Translations under genes and position numbers: made by a program
Shown: piece by piece, positions 1 through 9,201 of the stretch
How the letters are laid out: each line of letters opens with the position of its first letter
How positions within the stretch are numbered: position 1 is the first letter of the stretch
The notes under the pieces: model-generated
Told to the model about the DNA's origin: nothing
Databases searched by the model: none
What the model saw: the letters and a program-made list of their open reading frames with translations, nothing else
NCBI RefSeq assembly: GCF_000875895.1
Contig: NZ_JXCF01000007.1
Span: 310,001-374,000 of the forward strand
Length of the DNA: 64,000 nucleotides
From: Staphylococcus gallinarum
GTDB lineage: Bacteria > Bacillota > Bacilli > Staphylococcales > Staphylococcaceae
Direction of reading: 5' to 3'

Positions 1-267
1 AATGGTATCGATGCTAAACATGTAAGTGAATTTTATGAAACATTACAACGATTAAAGCAAGAAGGCGTTACAATTATCTTGGTAACACATGATATTGGTG
101 TTGTTGCTGATACCGCAACTGAGGTTGCTTGTTTAAACAAACACCTTCACTTCCATGGTTCAACTGAAGAGTTTAAATCTTTAGATGAGGTAGAAATTTC
201 AAAAATTTATGGTCATCCTATACAATTCGTAGATCACCAACATAATAGGGAGTGTTGTTCATCATGA
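1..267 (+). CDS. znuC: Zinc ABC transporter ATP-binding protein, C-terminal part (cut by window edge)
   Basis: The frame is open from base 1, so only the last 88 residues are present. They contain a D-loop-like NGIDAKHVSEF and the H-loop VTHD (residues 29-32 of the fragment), both typical of ABC ATPases. The gene is followed directly by a multispanning permease and a Fur-family repressor, the znuC-znuB-zur (mreA-mreB-zur) arrangement of staphylococci. The product would energise uptake of zinc or a related divalent metal at the inner face of the membrane. The substrate is inferred from the neighbours and not from this fragment. Walker A and the signature motif lie outside the window. The last codons come just before the permease start, so translation is probably coupled. 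Confidence 0.85.
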   Translation, partial: NGIDAKHVSEFYETLQRLKQEGVTIILVTHDIGVVADTATEVACLNKHLHFHGSTEEFKSLDEVEISKIYGHPIQFVDHQHNRECCSS

Positions 268-1124
268 TAGAAGCGTTATTAAACTTCGATTTTATGCGCT
301 ATTCACTATTAAGCGGATTGCTAATAGGGTTTATTGCACCATTAATCGGTGCATTCATTGTTGTGAAGCGTTTATCACTTATTGCAGACGCATTGAGTCA
401 TGTGACTTTAGGTGGTATATCCTTTGGTATGTTTATCATTACAATCGCTCCGGTGTTAACGTTTATAAATCCAATTTGGTTTGGTATATTATTTGCTGTT
501 ATTGGCGCTATACTAATCGAGAAACTTCGTACGTCTTATAGTAATTATCAGGAAATTGCTATTCCTATTATTATGAGTACTGGTATTGCCTTAAGTGCGA
601 TTTTTATATCTTTAGCAGACGGGTTTAATCAAGAGGTCGTTGGACTATTATTTGGTTCTATAAGTGCCGTTACGAAAAGCGATGTACTTACGATTGTTGC
701 AATTGTAGTCATTGTACTAGTGTTCATCATCTCTTTTTATAAGGAAATGTTTATACTCGTTTTCGATGAAGAATATAGTAAAGTGATAGGGATTCCAAAA
801 TGGATACAGTTGATGTTTATTGTCATTGTAGCAATGGTTATCTCTGCATCGATGCGTGTCGTAGGTATATTATTAGTTAGTGCATTAATAACATTACCTG
901 TAGCTATCTCTATACGCATCACAAAAGGATTTAAACAATTAATTATACTAAGTATTATCATTGGTGAATTATCAGTTGTAGGTGGGTTAATACTTGCATT
1001 TTATATTAATATCTCGCCGGGTGGAGTCATTGTTGTCTTACTTGTATTAATGCTTGCTTTAACAATGCTTATTCAAAAATTAAGAATAAATTCTATGAAA
1101 GGATCTGTTGAAAATGAAAACTGA
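264..1124 (+). CDS. znuB: Zinc ABC transporter permease (ZnuB/MreB family)
   Basis: This polytopic membrane protein of about 286 residues has roughly eight or nine hydrophobic helices and the ABC-3 family pattern, for example [23 protein letters not shown] near the start and [18 protein letters not shown] in the middle. It would form the membrane channel of the metal importer whose ATPase lies just upstream. I chose ATG 264 because AGGGAG at 247-252 lies 11 bases upstream. A GTG at 252 would add four residues but overlaps that site. The stop overlaps the start of zur by 11 bases, which points to one operon and probable feedback control by zinc. Confidence 0.88.
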   Translation: MIEALLNFDFMRYSLLSGLLIGFIAPLIGAFIVVKRLSLIADALSHVTLGGISFGMFIITIAPVLTFINPIWFGILFAVIGAILIEKLRTSYSNYQEIAIPIIMSTGIALSAIFISLADGFNQEVVGLLFGSISAVTKSDVLTIVAIVVIVLVFIISFYKEMFILVFDEEYSKVIGIPKWIQLMFIVIVAMVISASMRVVGILLVSALITLPVAISIRITKGFKQLIILSIIIGELSVVGGLILAFYINISPGGVIVVLLVLMLALTMLIQKLRINSMKGSVENEN

Positions 1125-1527
1125 TGACGCAATTAGTATTTTAAAAAAGAATGGACATAAATATACAGATAAAAGAAGAGAAATGTTAGATATTTTTGTC
1201 AAAGAAGATAAATATATAAATGCTAAGCATATTCAACAAAAAATGGATTACACATATCCAGGTATTTCTTTTGATACAGTGTATAGAAACCTGCATTTAT
1301 TTAAAGAATTAGGCATCGTTGAAAACACAGAATTAGACGGAGAAATGAAATTTAGAATTGCCTGTACAAATCATCATCACCATCATTTTATTTGTGAAGT
1401 ATGTGGGGACACTAAAGTAATAGATTTTTGTCCAATAGATGAAGTTAAATCATTCTTACCAAACGTAGAAATTCATACACATAAATTGGAAGTGTATGGA
1501 ATTTGTGAAGCTTGTAAGCAAGCGTAA
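1114..1527 (+). CDS. zur: Fur-family zinc uptake repressor Zur
   Basis: The 137-residue protein has an N-terminal winged helix ([15 protein letters not shown] and the recognition segment [19 protein letters not shown]). A C-terminal metal-binding domain follows, with a His-rich TNHHHHHF stretch and two CxxC pairs (CEVC and CEAC) that would hold structural zinc. It sits at the end of the znu operon, so Zur is a better call than Fur or PerR. A second, more Fur-like paralogue lies at 51982. Start ATG 1114 has GAAAGGA ten bases upstream; a TTG six bases earlier is less likely. It should repress its own operon when zinc is plentiful; the operator would be upstream of this window. Confidence 0.9.
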   Translation: MKTDDAISILKKNGHKYTDKRREMLDIFVKEDKYINAKHIQQKMDYTYPGISFDTVYRNLHLFKELGIVENTELDGEMKFRIACTNHHHHHFICEVCGDTKVIDFCPIDEVKSFLPNVEIHTHKLEVYGICEACKQA

Positions 1528-1801
1528 TAATTATAATTGGTGTAATTTGACATTTATTTCTTAGATATACAATCAAATGAACAATAAAACATAGGTCATT
1601 AGTATGAATTAGTTTGAATTTTGAAAATAGTTGGTTTATGATGTTTAAATATTCTCATTTTGAGATATACTTATATTGTAACTAAAGATGACAAACATCA
1701 TGCTATGACATTTATATTTTACTTTTAAAAGCAAATTAATTGTTGTCATTTGTATAAGTTGTTATGCTTTATTTAAAGATTAATTAGGAGGATGATTATT
1801 T

Positions 1802-2401
1802 ATGGCTTTTGAATTACCAAATTTACCTTATGGTTTCGACGCGTTGGAACCTAATATTGACAAAGAAACTATGGAAATCCACCATGGTAAACACCACAAC
1901 ACTTATGTAACTAAATTAAATGCTGCAGTTGAAGGTACTGATTTAGAATCTAAATCAATCGAAGAAATTGTTGCAAACTTAGACAGTGTACCAGAAAATA
2001 TTCAAACAGCTGTTAGAAATAATGGTGGTGGACACTTAAACCACTCATTATTCTGGGAATTATTAACTCCTAACTCTGAAGAAAAAGGTACTGTAGTTGA
2101 TAAAATTAAAGAACAATGGGGTTCTTTAGATGCATTTAAAGAAGAATTTGCAGATAAAGCTGCAGCACGCTTTGGTTCAGGTTGGGCATGGCTAGTTGTA
2201 AATAACGGTAACTTAGAAATCGTTACTACACCTAACCAAGACAACCCTATTACTGAAGGTAAAACACCTATCTTAGGTTTAGATGTATGGGAACATGCAT
2301 ATTACCTTAAATATCAAAACAAACGTCCAGATTATATCAGTGCTTTCTGGAATGTTGTTAACTGGGAAAAAGTTGACGAGTTATATAACGCTGCAAAATA
2401 A
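1802..2401 (+). CDS. sodA: Superoxide dismutase, Fe/Mn family (SodA)
   Basis: The 199-residue protein converts superoxide to hydrogen peroxide and oxygen in the cytoplasm. All four metal ligands of the Fe/Mn family are in place: H27, H81 (in [11 protein letters not shown]), D161 and H165 (in DVWEHAYY). Length and sequence are those of staphylococcal SodA; manganese as the natural metal is inferred from relatives. The start is preceded by TAGGAGG at 1785-1791. The gene is monocistronic, with a 274-base leader region upstream and an intrinsic terminator immediately downstream. Its position next to zur is conserved in staphylococci. Confidence 0.97.
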   Translation: MAFELPNLPYGFDALEPNIDKETMEIHHGKHHNTYVTKLNAAVEGTDLESKSIEEIVANLDSVPENIQTAVRNNGGGHLNHSLFWELLTPNSEEKGTVVDKIKEQWGSLDAFKEEFADKAAARFGSGWAWLVVNNGNLEIVTTPNQDNPITEGKTPILGLDVWEHAYYLKYQNKRPDYISAFWNVVNWEKVDELYNAAK

Positions 2402-2415
2402 TTTATGTATGCGCT

Positions 2416-2450
2416 AATGACGGCCTTTATAAAGGTCGTCATTTTTTTTA
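2416..2450 (+). terminator. Intrinsic terminator of sodA
   Basis: AATGACGGCCTTT pairs with AAAGGTCGTCATT (one G-U pair, two-base loop) and is followed by a run of eight T. It lies 15 bases after the sodA stop. Confidence 0.92.
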
Positions 2451-2523
2451 GTAAAATAATAGAAATAATCTTAAATTTCATATATCATTTATTATGAGAA
2501 CTTTTGAATAGAGGTATGTTATT

Positions 2524-4575
2524 GTGTTAAAAAGATTAAAAGAAAAATCGAACGATGAAAAGATCATGAATGTCATGAACAAAAGAATTGGCTTTATATT
2601 TGGAGTTATTGTATTCATCTTCGCAATAATCGTATTAAGGTTGGGTTACTTGCAAATAGCACAAGGTTCTCATTATAAGCAACTCATTAAAAATAGTGAA
2701 AATTTAACTATTAATGAGGCTGTACCCAGAGGACGCATATTAGACAGAAACGGTAAAGTACTAGTAGATAATGCGTCGAAAAAAGCTATTACATATACGC
2801 GTGGCAGAAAGACTACACAAGCTGAGGTGTTAAAAACTGCTAAGTCTTTATCCGACTTAATCAAGATGGATACGGATAAGATTACCGACCGCGATAAGCA
2901 AGACTATTGGATACAAATCCATCCGAACAAAGCTAAGGATTTAATGAAGAACGAACAGCAAATGCTTGATGATGGTAGTATTTCTCAAGATGATTATGAT
3001 GAAACTTTGTATAAAAAGATAGGAAAAAAACAAATGGATTCATTATCTAAAAAGGATTTACAAGTATTAGCAATTTATCGTCAAATGATGTCAGGGTCTG
3101 CACTTGATCCACAAACAATTAAAAATGATGATGTATCAAACAAAGAATACGCAGCAGTTTCACAAAAATTATCTGATTTACCTGGTGTGAATACTACGAC
3201 TGATTGGGATCGTACATATCCATATAAAAACACGTTAAGAGGTGTGTTTGGAGATGTTTCTACAACTGAAGAAGGGATTCCTAAAGAATTAACCGAAAAA
3301 TATTTAGCTAAAGGTTACTCTCGTAATGATCGCGTCGGAAAATCATACCTAGAATATCAATATGATGATATTTTAAGAGGCAAAAAGAAAGAAATGAAGT
3401 ACACTACTGATAAGTCAGGGGATGTCATTGATTCTAAAGTGGTTAATCCTGGGTCACGTGGTGACGATTTAGTATTAAGTATCGATATTGATTTACAACG
3501 TAAAACTGAAAAGTATTTGGAGGAACAAATCCAAAAATTACGTAGTGAAGGTGCCAAAGATATGGACAATGCACTAATGGTTGTTCAAAATCCTAATAAT
3601 GGTGATATCTTAGCTATGGCAGGTAAGCAAATTGATAAAAATGGTGATTTGACAGATTATGACATAGGAACATTTACATCACAATATGCTGTTGGTTCAT
3701 CCGTTAAAGGTGGAACATTATTAGCAGGTTATCAGAATAATGCAATCAATGTTGGTGAAGAAATGGTCGATGAACCATTAAAATTTGCTGGCGGTCTATC
3801 TAAACATTCTTACTTCAACCAAGATGGTAAGGTAACGATTAATGATAAAGAAGCACTGATGCATTCATCTAACGTATACATGTTTAAAACAGCATTGAAG
3901 ATGGCTGGTGCCCCTTATACACCTAATATGACACTACCTTCAGATATAACAACTGCAGGACAAAAATTACGTAAAGGTCTTAATCAGGTTGGACTAGGAG
4001 TTAAAACCGGAATTGATTTGCCAAATGAGACGAGTGGTCAAACCGAGCCTTTAACAAATAATCCTGGTAACTATCTTGATTTAGCAATTGGACAATATGA
4101 TACGTACACACCATTACAGTTATCACAATACGTTTCTACAATTGGTAATAATGGCTATCGTATACAACCGCATATTGGTTTAGAAGTTAGAAAGGCAACA
4201 AACAAAGATTCATTAGGTCCAGTTAAATCTAAAATAAAAGGTACTGTGTTAAATAAAGTGAATAATAGCCAGAATGAACTTGACGAAGTAAAAGATGGTT
4301 TTTATATGGCATTTAACAAGCAAGAGGGTACTGGTTATCAAAGTTTCAAAAATACTGACGTACCATCAGCTGGTAAAACAGGTACTGCTGAAGTATTCCA
4401 AGACGGCAAACCTAGAGTAAATTCAACATATATTGGATACGCACCAGCTAATAACCCTAAACTTGCATTTTCTATCGTCTATACAAATCAACCTGTACCA
4501 GAGCCTTGGTTAAACGGTGGTGATTTAGGTAGAGATGTTATAAACTATTACTTCAAGAATAAGGATAAAGATTAA
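2524..4575 (+). CDS. pbp3: Penicillin-binding protein 3 (class B transpeptidase)
   Basis: The 683-residue class B PBP crosslinks peptidoglycan outside the membrane. A short cytoplasmic N-terminus is followed by one membrane anchor (about residues 22-45), a dimerisation domain beginning at PRGRILDRNG, and a C-terminal transpeptidase domain. Catalytic motifs are SSVK at 392-395 (nucleophile S392), SSN at 448-450 and KTG at 618-620. The start is GTG 2524, with GAGGT at 2511-2515. The position between sodA and rpmG and the length (S. aureus Pbp3 is about 690 residues) fit Pbp3 better than Pbp1 or Pbp2a. No terminator is obvious between it and rpmG, though rpmG seems to have its own promoter. Confidence 0.93.
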   Translation: MLKRLKEKSNDEKIMNVMNKRIGFIFGVIVFIFAIIVLRLGYLQIAQGSHYKQLIKNSENLTINEAVPRGRILDRNGKVLVDNASKKAITYTRGRKTTQAEVLKTAKSLSDLIKMDTDKITDRDKQDYWIQIHPNKAKDLMKNEQQMLDDGSISQDDYDETLYKKIGKKQMDSLSKKDLQVLAIYRQMMSGSALDPQTIKNDDVSNKEYAAVSQKLSDLPGVNTTTDWDRTYPYKNTLRGVFGDVSTTEEGIPKELTEKYLAKGYSRNDRVGKSYLEYQYDDILRGKKKEMKYTTDKSGDVIDSKVVNPGSRGDDLVLSIDIDLQRKTEKYLEEQIQKLRSEGAKDMDNALMVVQNPNNGDILAMAGKQIDKNGDLTDYDIGTFTSQYAVGSSVKGGTLLAGYQNNAINVGEEMVDEPLKFAGGLSKHSYFNQDGKVTINDKEALMHSSNVYMFKTALKMAGAPYTPNMTLPSDITTAGQKLRKGLNQVGLGVKTGIDLPNETSGQTEPLTNNPGNYLDLAIGQYDTYTPLQLSQYVSTIGNNGYRIQPHIGLEVRKATNKDSLGPVKSKIKGTVLNKVNNSQNELDEVKDGFYMAFNKQEGTGYQSFKNTDVPSAGKTGTAEVFQDGKPRVNSTYIGYAPANNPKLAFSIVYTNQPVPEPWLNGGDLGRDVINYYFKNKDKD

Positions 4576-4703
4576 ATTTATTACGATAAAATATATCTTA
4601 GACACTGTTATAATCGTCTTTAATAAAAAATAATACTTTTCAATTTTATAACTAAATGGTATGATAAATAGGTCGTATTTTGAAAAGGTAAGGAGGAATT
4701 AGC

Positions 4704-4853
4704 ATGCGCGTAAACGTAACACTTGCTTGCACAGAATGTGGAGAAAGAAACTACATTACTAAAAAAAATAAACGTACTAATCCTGAACGTATTGAAATGA
4801 AAAAACACTGTGCTCGTGATAACAAACATACATTGCACCGTGAAACAAAATAA
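4704..4853 (+). CDS. rpmG: 50S ribosomal protein L33
   Basis: A 49-residue basic protein starting [17 protein letters not shown] and ending HRETK; it is a component of the large ribosomal subunit. The first Cys pair is present (CTEC), while the second is reduced to a single Cys (KKHCARDN), so this resembles the zinc-independent or partly degenerate paralogue. Genomes of this group carry more than one rpmG copy. AAGGAGGAATT at 4689-4699 is a strong ribosome-binding site. A possible -10 box TATGAT lies at 4670-4675, and an intrinsic terminator follows the gene. Confidence 0.93.
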   Translation: MRVNVTLACTECGERNYITKKNKRTNPERIEMKKHCARDNKHTLHRETK

Positions 4854-4865
4854 TAATTATTTTAG

Positions 4866-4899
4866 ACCAGATTCTATCTTTAGAATCTGGTATTTTTTT
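4866..4899 (+). terminator. Intrinsic terminator of rpmG
   Basis: ACCAGATTCTA pairs perfectly with TAGAATCTGGT across a four-base loop, followed by seven T. Confidence 0.93.
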
Positions 4900-4999
4900 G
4901 TAAAATATGAATTTTATTCTTTTTAATAATTCACTTTAATGACATTATAATTCATTAACGTTATAATATTAACAGTATGTATTAGGGGAAGGTGTTCTA

Positions 5000-5542
5000 G
5001 TGAGTAAGAAAATATTACGCCATAGCAAATTAAGTACAATGAATGATTTCAAAACTAATGAAAACAAACCATCAATTGATAAAGAATTAGCCAAACGTTT
5101 ATATGATACTGAGGAATATAAACAGGCCAAACGAGTTGGTATTGTTTTATCTATGGAACATGAAGTTGATACATATAATATAATTACAGATATGTTAAGA
5201 GATAATAAACACGTATTCGTACCCGAAACAGATTATATAAATAAAACAATGCATTTTAAGGCGCTATTAAATCTAGATAATATTGGTCCAGATGATAAAG
5301 GGATAAATCATGTCAAAGATGACACTGAAATTACTGATAATTTAGATTTACTTATCGTTCCAGGCGTAGTATTCAATCAGATGGGGTACCGAATCGGTTA
5401 TGGCGGCGGTTATTTCGATAAATTTTTAAGTCGCAATAAGCAACAGACTATAAGTTTAATATATGATTTTCAACTGAGTAACTTTGAACCTGAAAACCAT
5501 GACCAACCAGTTGAGAAATTAATAATTGCTACAACTAAATAA
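5000..5542 (+). CDS. 5-formyltetrahydrofolate cyclo-ligase
   Basis: The 180-residue enzyme converts 5-formyl-THF and ATP to 5,10-methenyl-THF, returning stored folate to the one-carbon pool. Family features visible are the C-terminal signature DLLIVPGVVFNQMGYRIGYGGGYFDKFL (about residues 116-143) and an N-terminal basic segment. GTG 5000 is preceded by GGGGAAGG at 4985-4992. It is the first gene of a run, on one strand and with gaps of at most about 15 bases, that reaches the metallo-hydrolase at 8511. The same order (yqgN-gluP-yqgQ-glcK) occurs in Bacillus subtilis. Confidence 0.92.
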   Translation: MSKKILRHSKLSTMNDFKTNENKPSIDKELAKRLYDTEEYKQAKRVGIVLSMEHEVDTYNIITDMLRDNKHVFVPETDYINKTMHFKALLNLDNIGPDDKGINHVKDDTEITDNLDLLIVPGVVFNQMGYRIGYGGGYFDKFLSRNKQQTISLIYDFQLSNFEPENHDQPVEKLIIATTK

Positions 5543-5553
5543 CGGAGGCAAAA

Positions 5554-7008
5554 ATGATTACTGAAAAGTATTTTTGGAAATGTATATATACTTGGGTGAA
5601 ATATCTCGACTATCAAGTGATACATCAAAATACTGATGATAGCGAAATTTGGTTAGTCAATGAGAAAAAGTCATCAATTGTCGTTTTTAAATATGGAGCG
5701 AATTCTGCTCAAGAAGTACGATTCGATAAAAGTAGAATCCAAGATCATAAAGCAGATATTACTTCATTTTTAGGCTTTACACCAAATAAATATGAATTAT
5801 ATATTTTTACAGAAAAAACCTTTACCGATGAAAATCTAGATGAATATGAAGATACAAAATTTAGAGTTAAAATCATCAGAGATAATAAAGAAATTGATAA
5901 ATTATTGCCAAATATAGCAATAAAAACAGTTTTTAATAGACAGAATAAACAAACTAAAACATTTTATAAAAATAGAGCTTTAAATACCAATCCAGTCGAA
6001 AAGCACATGGTTAAATTTTCACCTGTCACATACGCATTAATAGCGATTAATGTCATTATTTGGTTATTGATGTTTTTAATATTAAATCGATTTTCAGATT
6101 TTAAATTACTTGATGTTGGTGGATTAGTACACTTTAATGTGGTACATGGTGAATGGTATAGGTTGATTACCTCGATATTTTTACATTTTAATTTTGAACA
6201 TATATTAATGAACATGTTGAGCTTATTTATATTTGGGAAAATTGTTGAGTCAATCGTCGGTCATTGGCGCATGCTTGCTATTTATATCATATCAGGTTTG
6301 TTTGGTAACTTTGCTTCTTTATCCTTTAATACAGATACTGTGTCCGTAGGTGCCAGTGGTGCAATTTTCGGTTTGATTGGTGCAATTTTCGCATTTATGT
6401 ATATTAGCCAACGATTCGATCGTAAGGTAATAGGACAACTTCTGATAGTCCTAGTTATTTTAATTGGCTTGTCACTATTTATGCATAACGTCAATATTGT
6501 TGCACATATTGGAGGTTTTGTTGGGGGCGTATTAATCACATTAATAGGTTATTATTTCAAGGAAAATAGAACCCGTTTCTGGATATTATTAATTATAATA
6601 TTAATTTTATTTATAGCTGCACAAATCAGAATATTTACTATAAAAGAAGATAATATTTATAACACAATTATCAAAAATGAAATGAAAGATAATAATTATA
6701 AAGAGGCAAAAGAAATGGTTCAACAAACAATCGAAAAGAAATATGCTGACGATGAAACATATTATTTAAAGGGACTCATTATTGCAACAATTGATTCTAA
6801 AGCAGAGGGTGTGGCAACATGGGAAAGAGGATTGAGTTATTTCCCTAACTCAGGTATTTTAAATTATGAATTAGCTATTGCTAATAGATCACTCGACGAT
6901 AATGAAAAAGCATTGAAATACATTAAAAAAGCGCTTAAAATTGACCCATCAAATGATGATTACGTCAACTTACATAAAGAATTGAGTGATCAAGATGATG
7001 AATCATAA
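5554..7008 (+). CDS. gluP: Rhomboid-family intramembrane serine protease with TPR tail (GluP/YqgP)
   Basis: The 484-residue protein has three parts. The N-terminal soluble domain (about 1-150) is typical of GluP/YqgP. The rhomboid core (about 155-360, six or more helices) has catalytic S268 in VGASGAIFG and H318 in NIVAHIGGF, plus the HxxxN-type segment HFNFEHILMNM. The C-terminal part (about 385-475) has TPR-like helices such as SLDDNEKALKYIKKALKIDP. Rhomboids cleave substrate proteins within the membrane. B. subtilis YqgP is linked to glucose export and to membrane-protein quality control under metal stress; applying that here is inference. It starts 11 bases after the previous stop, with CGGAGGC as ribosome-binding site. 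Confidence 0.93.
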   Translation: MITEKYFWKCIYTWVKYLDYQVIHQNTDDSEIWLVNEKKSSIVVFKYGANSAQEVRFDKSRIQDHKADITSFLGFTPNKYELYIFTEKTFTDENLDEYEDTKFRVKIIRDNKEIDKLLPNIAIKTVFNRQNKQTKTFYKNRALNTNPVEKHMVKFSPVTYALIAINVIIWLLMFLILNRFSDFKLLDVGGLVHFNVVHGEWYRLITSIFLHFNFEHILMNMLSLFIFGKIVESIVGHWRMLAIYIISGLFGNFASLSFNTDTVSVGASGAIFGLIGAIFAFMYISQRFDRKVIGQLLIVLVILIGLSLFMHNVNIVAHIGGFVGGVLITLIGYYFKENRTRFWILLIIILILFIAAQIRIFTIKEDNIYNTIIKNEMKDNNYKEAKEMVQQTIEKKYADDETYYLKGLIIATIDSKAEGVATWERGLSYFPNSGILNYELAIANRSLDDNEKALKYIKKALKIDPSNDDYVNLHKELSDQDDES

Positions 7009-7195
7009 TTTATCAACTTTTTATGATGTACAACAGCTATTGAAAAAATTTGGCTTCATTATTTACTTTAAAGATAAAAATGATATGTATGAAATGATGG
7101 AGCAGGAAATTCACTCTCTATTTCAATATAAATTAATATCTAAGGATGAATATTTGAAGTCTAGATTAATTATAAATCAGAGAAGGAATGAATAA
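6998..7195 (+). CDS. YqgQ family small protein
   Basis: A 65-residue acidic/helical protein (MNHNLSTFYDVQQLLKKFG...) of the DUF910/YqgQ family. Its function is not established, but it is always found between the rhomboid protease and glucokinase, as here. It overlaps the end of the rhomboid gene by 11 bases. Starts at 6995 and 6998 are adjacent ATGs; I chose the second. No strong ribosome-binding site is visible, so translational coupling is likely. Confidence 0.8.
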   Translation: MNHNLSTFYDVQQLLKKFGFIIYFKDKNDMYEMMEQEIHSLFQYKLISKDEYLKSRLIINQRRNE

Positions 7196-7199
7196 ATAG

Positions 7200-8186
7200 A
7201 TGAAGAAGATTATATTAGCAGCAGATATTGGTGGAACTACTTGTAAACTAGGTATTTTTGACGAAAATTTAGATCGTATTTCTAAATGGTCAATTGATAC
7301 GGATACAACTGATACTACAGGATATTTATTGTTGAAAAACATTTATGATTCATTCGTAGATGCAGTTGCAAAAACTGAATACAATTTTTCAGATGTGTTA
7401 GGTGTAGGAATAGGTGTCCCAGGACCTGTTAATTTTGAAACTGGAATTGTACATGGGGCAGTTAATCTCTATTGGCACGGTGATGTTAATGTGAGAGAAA
7501 TTTTCCAACAATTTGTTGATTGTCCAGTGTATGTAGATAATGATGCAAATGTGGCTGCACTTGGTGAGAAACATAAAGGGGCTGGCCAGGGCGCCGACGA
7601 TGTTGTGGCAATTACTTTAGGAACTGGATTAGGTGGAGGTATTATTTCAAATGGTGAAATCGTACATGGTCATAATGGTTCAGGTGCTGAAATTGGTCAC
7701 TTTAGAGTAGATCATGATCAACGTTTCAAGTGTAATTGTGGCAAATCGGGTTGTATAGAAACTGTAGCATCTGCTACTGGTGTTGTTAATTTAGTTAACT
7801 TTTATTATCCTAAACTCACTTTCAAATCCTCAATCTTACAATTGATTAAAGACAATAAAGTTACAGCTAAAGCTGTGTTTGATGCTGCAAAAGCAGGTGA
7901 CCAATTCTGTATATTCATTACTGAACGTGTTGCGAATTATATTGCTTATTTATGCAGTATTGTAAGTGTTACGAGTAATCCTAAATATATTGTTTTAGGT
8001 GGCGGTATGTCTACAGCCGGCTTGATATTGATTGAAAATATTAAGACTGAATATCATAATTTAACATTTTCTCCAGCTCAAGAAGGTACTGAAATTGTTC
8101 AAGCACAATTAGGAAATGATGCAGGCATCACAGGCGCTGCTGGATTGATTTATACTTATATTATTGAAAAGGAAGGTGTTAAATAA
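7200..8186 (+). CDS. glkA: ROK-family glucokinase
   Basis: The 328-residue cytoplasmic kinase phosphorylates glucose with ATP. Visible features are the N-terminal phosphate-binding loop [15 protein letters not shown], the [10 protein letters not shown] and [10 protein letters not shown] segments, and the ROK zinc motif [10 protein letters not shown] around residue 180. The active-site segment [13 protein letters not shown] carries the catalytic Asp. It lies in the same place as B. subtilis glcK. Its stop overlaps the next gene by one base. In staphylococci free internal glucose may come from maltose hydrolysis, which fits with malA elsewhere in this window. Confidence 0.95.
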   Translation: MKKIILAADIGGTTCKLGIFDENLDRISKWSIDTDTTDTTGYLLLKNIYDSFVDAVAKTEYNFSDVLGVGIGVPGPVNFETGIVHGAVNLYWHGDVNVREIFQQFVDCPVYVDNDANVAALGEKHKGAGQGADDVVAITLGTGLGGGIISNGEIVHGHNGSGAEIGHFRVDHDQRFKCNCGKSGCIETVASATGVVNLVNFYYPKLTFKSSILQLIKDNKVTAKAVFDAAKAGDQFCIFITERVANYIAYLCSIVSVTSNPKYIVLGGGMSTAGLILIENIKTEYHNLTFSPAQEGTEIVQAQLGNDAGITGAAGLIYTYIIEKEGVK

Positions 8187-8509
8187 TGGCTATTGTTGAT
8201 GTTGTAGTAATCCCAGTAGGAACAGAAGGTCCAAGTGTAAGTAAATATATAGCTGAGATTCAATCTAAATTAAAAGAATATAAAGCAGCAGGTAAAATTG
8301 ACTATCAATTAACACCAATGAATACTTTAATAGAGGGAGATTTAAAGGATTTATTAGAAGTTGTACAAGTCATCCATGAACTACCTTTTAACAAAGGCTT
8401 AGACCGAGTATGTACGAATATTAGAATTGATGACCGTCGTGATAAATCTAGAAAAATGGGTGACAAGGTAACCGCTGTTCAAAAGCATTTAAATGATGGA
8501 GGCAAATAA
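8186..8509 (+). CDS. MTH1187/YqgV family thiamine-binding-type protein
   Basis: A 107-residue ferredoxin-like-fold protein with the family pattern VDVVVIPVGTEGPSVSKYIAEIQ and IRIDDRRDK. Members of this family bind thiamine or related pyrimidines in crystal structures; the cellular role is unknown. It is translationally coupled to glucokinase (TAATG overlap) and overlaps the spacer of the next gene. No membrane segment or signal is present. Confidence 0.82.
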   Translation: MAIVDVVVIPVGTEGPSVSKYIAEIQSKLKEYKAAGKIDYQLTPMNTLIEGDLKDLLEVVQVIHELPFNKGLDRVCTNIRIDDRRDKSRKMGDKVTAVQKHLNDGGK

Positions 8510-8510
8510 A

Positions 8511-9134
8511 ATGAGAATTTCAAGTTTGACTTTAGGTCAAGTATCAACAAATTGTTATTTTATCGAAAGTGACCAACATACATTAATTGTTGATCCAGCA
8601 AGTGACAGTGATTTAATTTTTAAAAAACTTAATCAAATTAACAAACCTGTTAAAGCAATTTTATTAACACATGCACACTTTGATCATATAGCAGCATTAG
8701 ACGATGTCCTTGCTAAATATGATGTTCCTGTATACATGCATAAGTCAGAATTTGATTTTCTAACAGATGTTAATAAAAATGGATCTGCAGCATTTAAACA
8801 ATACGGTTTACCTTCAATAACAAGCAATGCACAACCCAAGTCACTTGAGGAAGGTGAATTCAATATTGATGATTTTAAATTTAATATATTGCATACACCT
8901 GGTCATTCTCCTGGTAGTTTGACATATGTTTTCGATGAGTTTGCAGTCGTAGGTGATACTTTATTTAATCAAGGTATTGGACGTACCGACTTATACAAAG
9001 GAGATTACGAAACACTCGTTGACTCTATTTTAGATAAGATTTTTGAATTAGATGATGACTTACCATTATTCCCAGGACATGGCGAATATACTACAGTTGC
9101 AGATGAACAATTAAACCCGTTTTTACACGGCTAA
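8511..9134 (+). CDS. MBL-fold metallo-hydrolase, glyoxalase II-like (YqgX family)
   Basis: The 207-residue metallo-beta-lactamase-fold enzyme has the dinuclear metal motif THAHFDH near residue 56, a further His in HTPGHSPGSLTY, and the C-terminal FPGHGEYT. This is the pattern of hydroxyacylglutathione-hydrolase-like proteins (YqgX). The substrate in staphylococci is unknown; because these bacteria use bacillithiol, a bacillithiol thioester is possible, but that is speculation. Start ATG 8511 follows TGGAGG (8497-8502) by eight bases. An upstream in-frame ATG at 8493 would overlap that site. Confidence 0.9.
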   Translation: MRISSLTLGQVSTNCYFIESDQHTLIVDPASDSDLIFKKLNQINKPVKAILLTHAHFDHIAALDDVLAKYDVPVYMHKSEFDFLTDVNKNGSAAFKQYGLPSITSNAQPKSLEEGEFNIDDFKFNILHTPGHSPGSLTYVFDEFAVVGDTLFNQGIGRTDLYKGDYETLVDSILDKIFELDDDLPLFPGHGEYTTVADEQLNPFLHG

Positions 9135-9156
9135 AAAATTAAATTAAATAAAGTAA

Positions 9157-9198
9157 AAAAGACACCTTCTACGTGTATATATGTAGGAGGTGTCTTTT
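9157..9198 (+). terminator. Terminator-like hairpin that also contains the comG ribosome-binding site
   Basis: AAAAGACACCTTCTAC (9157-9172) pairs with GTAGGAGGTGTCTTTT (9183-9198) around a ten-base loop; the right arm ends in TTTTTA. It lies between the metallo-hydrolase stop and the first comG codon. The only good Shine-Dalgarno for the next gene, AGGAGG at 9185-9190, is inside the right arm and would be masked when the hairpin forms. It can serve as terminator of the upstream operon and as a brake on comG translation; the second role is inference. Confidence 0.85.
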
Positions 9199-9201
9199 TA
9201 A

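Noticed and set aside
1528-1801. Promoter boxes before sodA (TTGACA at 1547-1552, TTGTCA at 1743-1748)
   Set aside because: Neither has a -10 box at acceptable spacing, so I do not annotate a sodA promoter.
4704-4853. Possible pseudogene of L33
   Set aside because: One Cys pair is degenerate, but full-length zinc-independent L33 paralogues look like this, and the gene has a strong ribosome-binding site and terminator.
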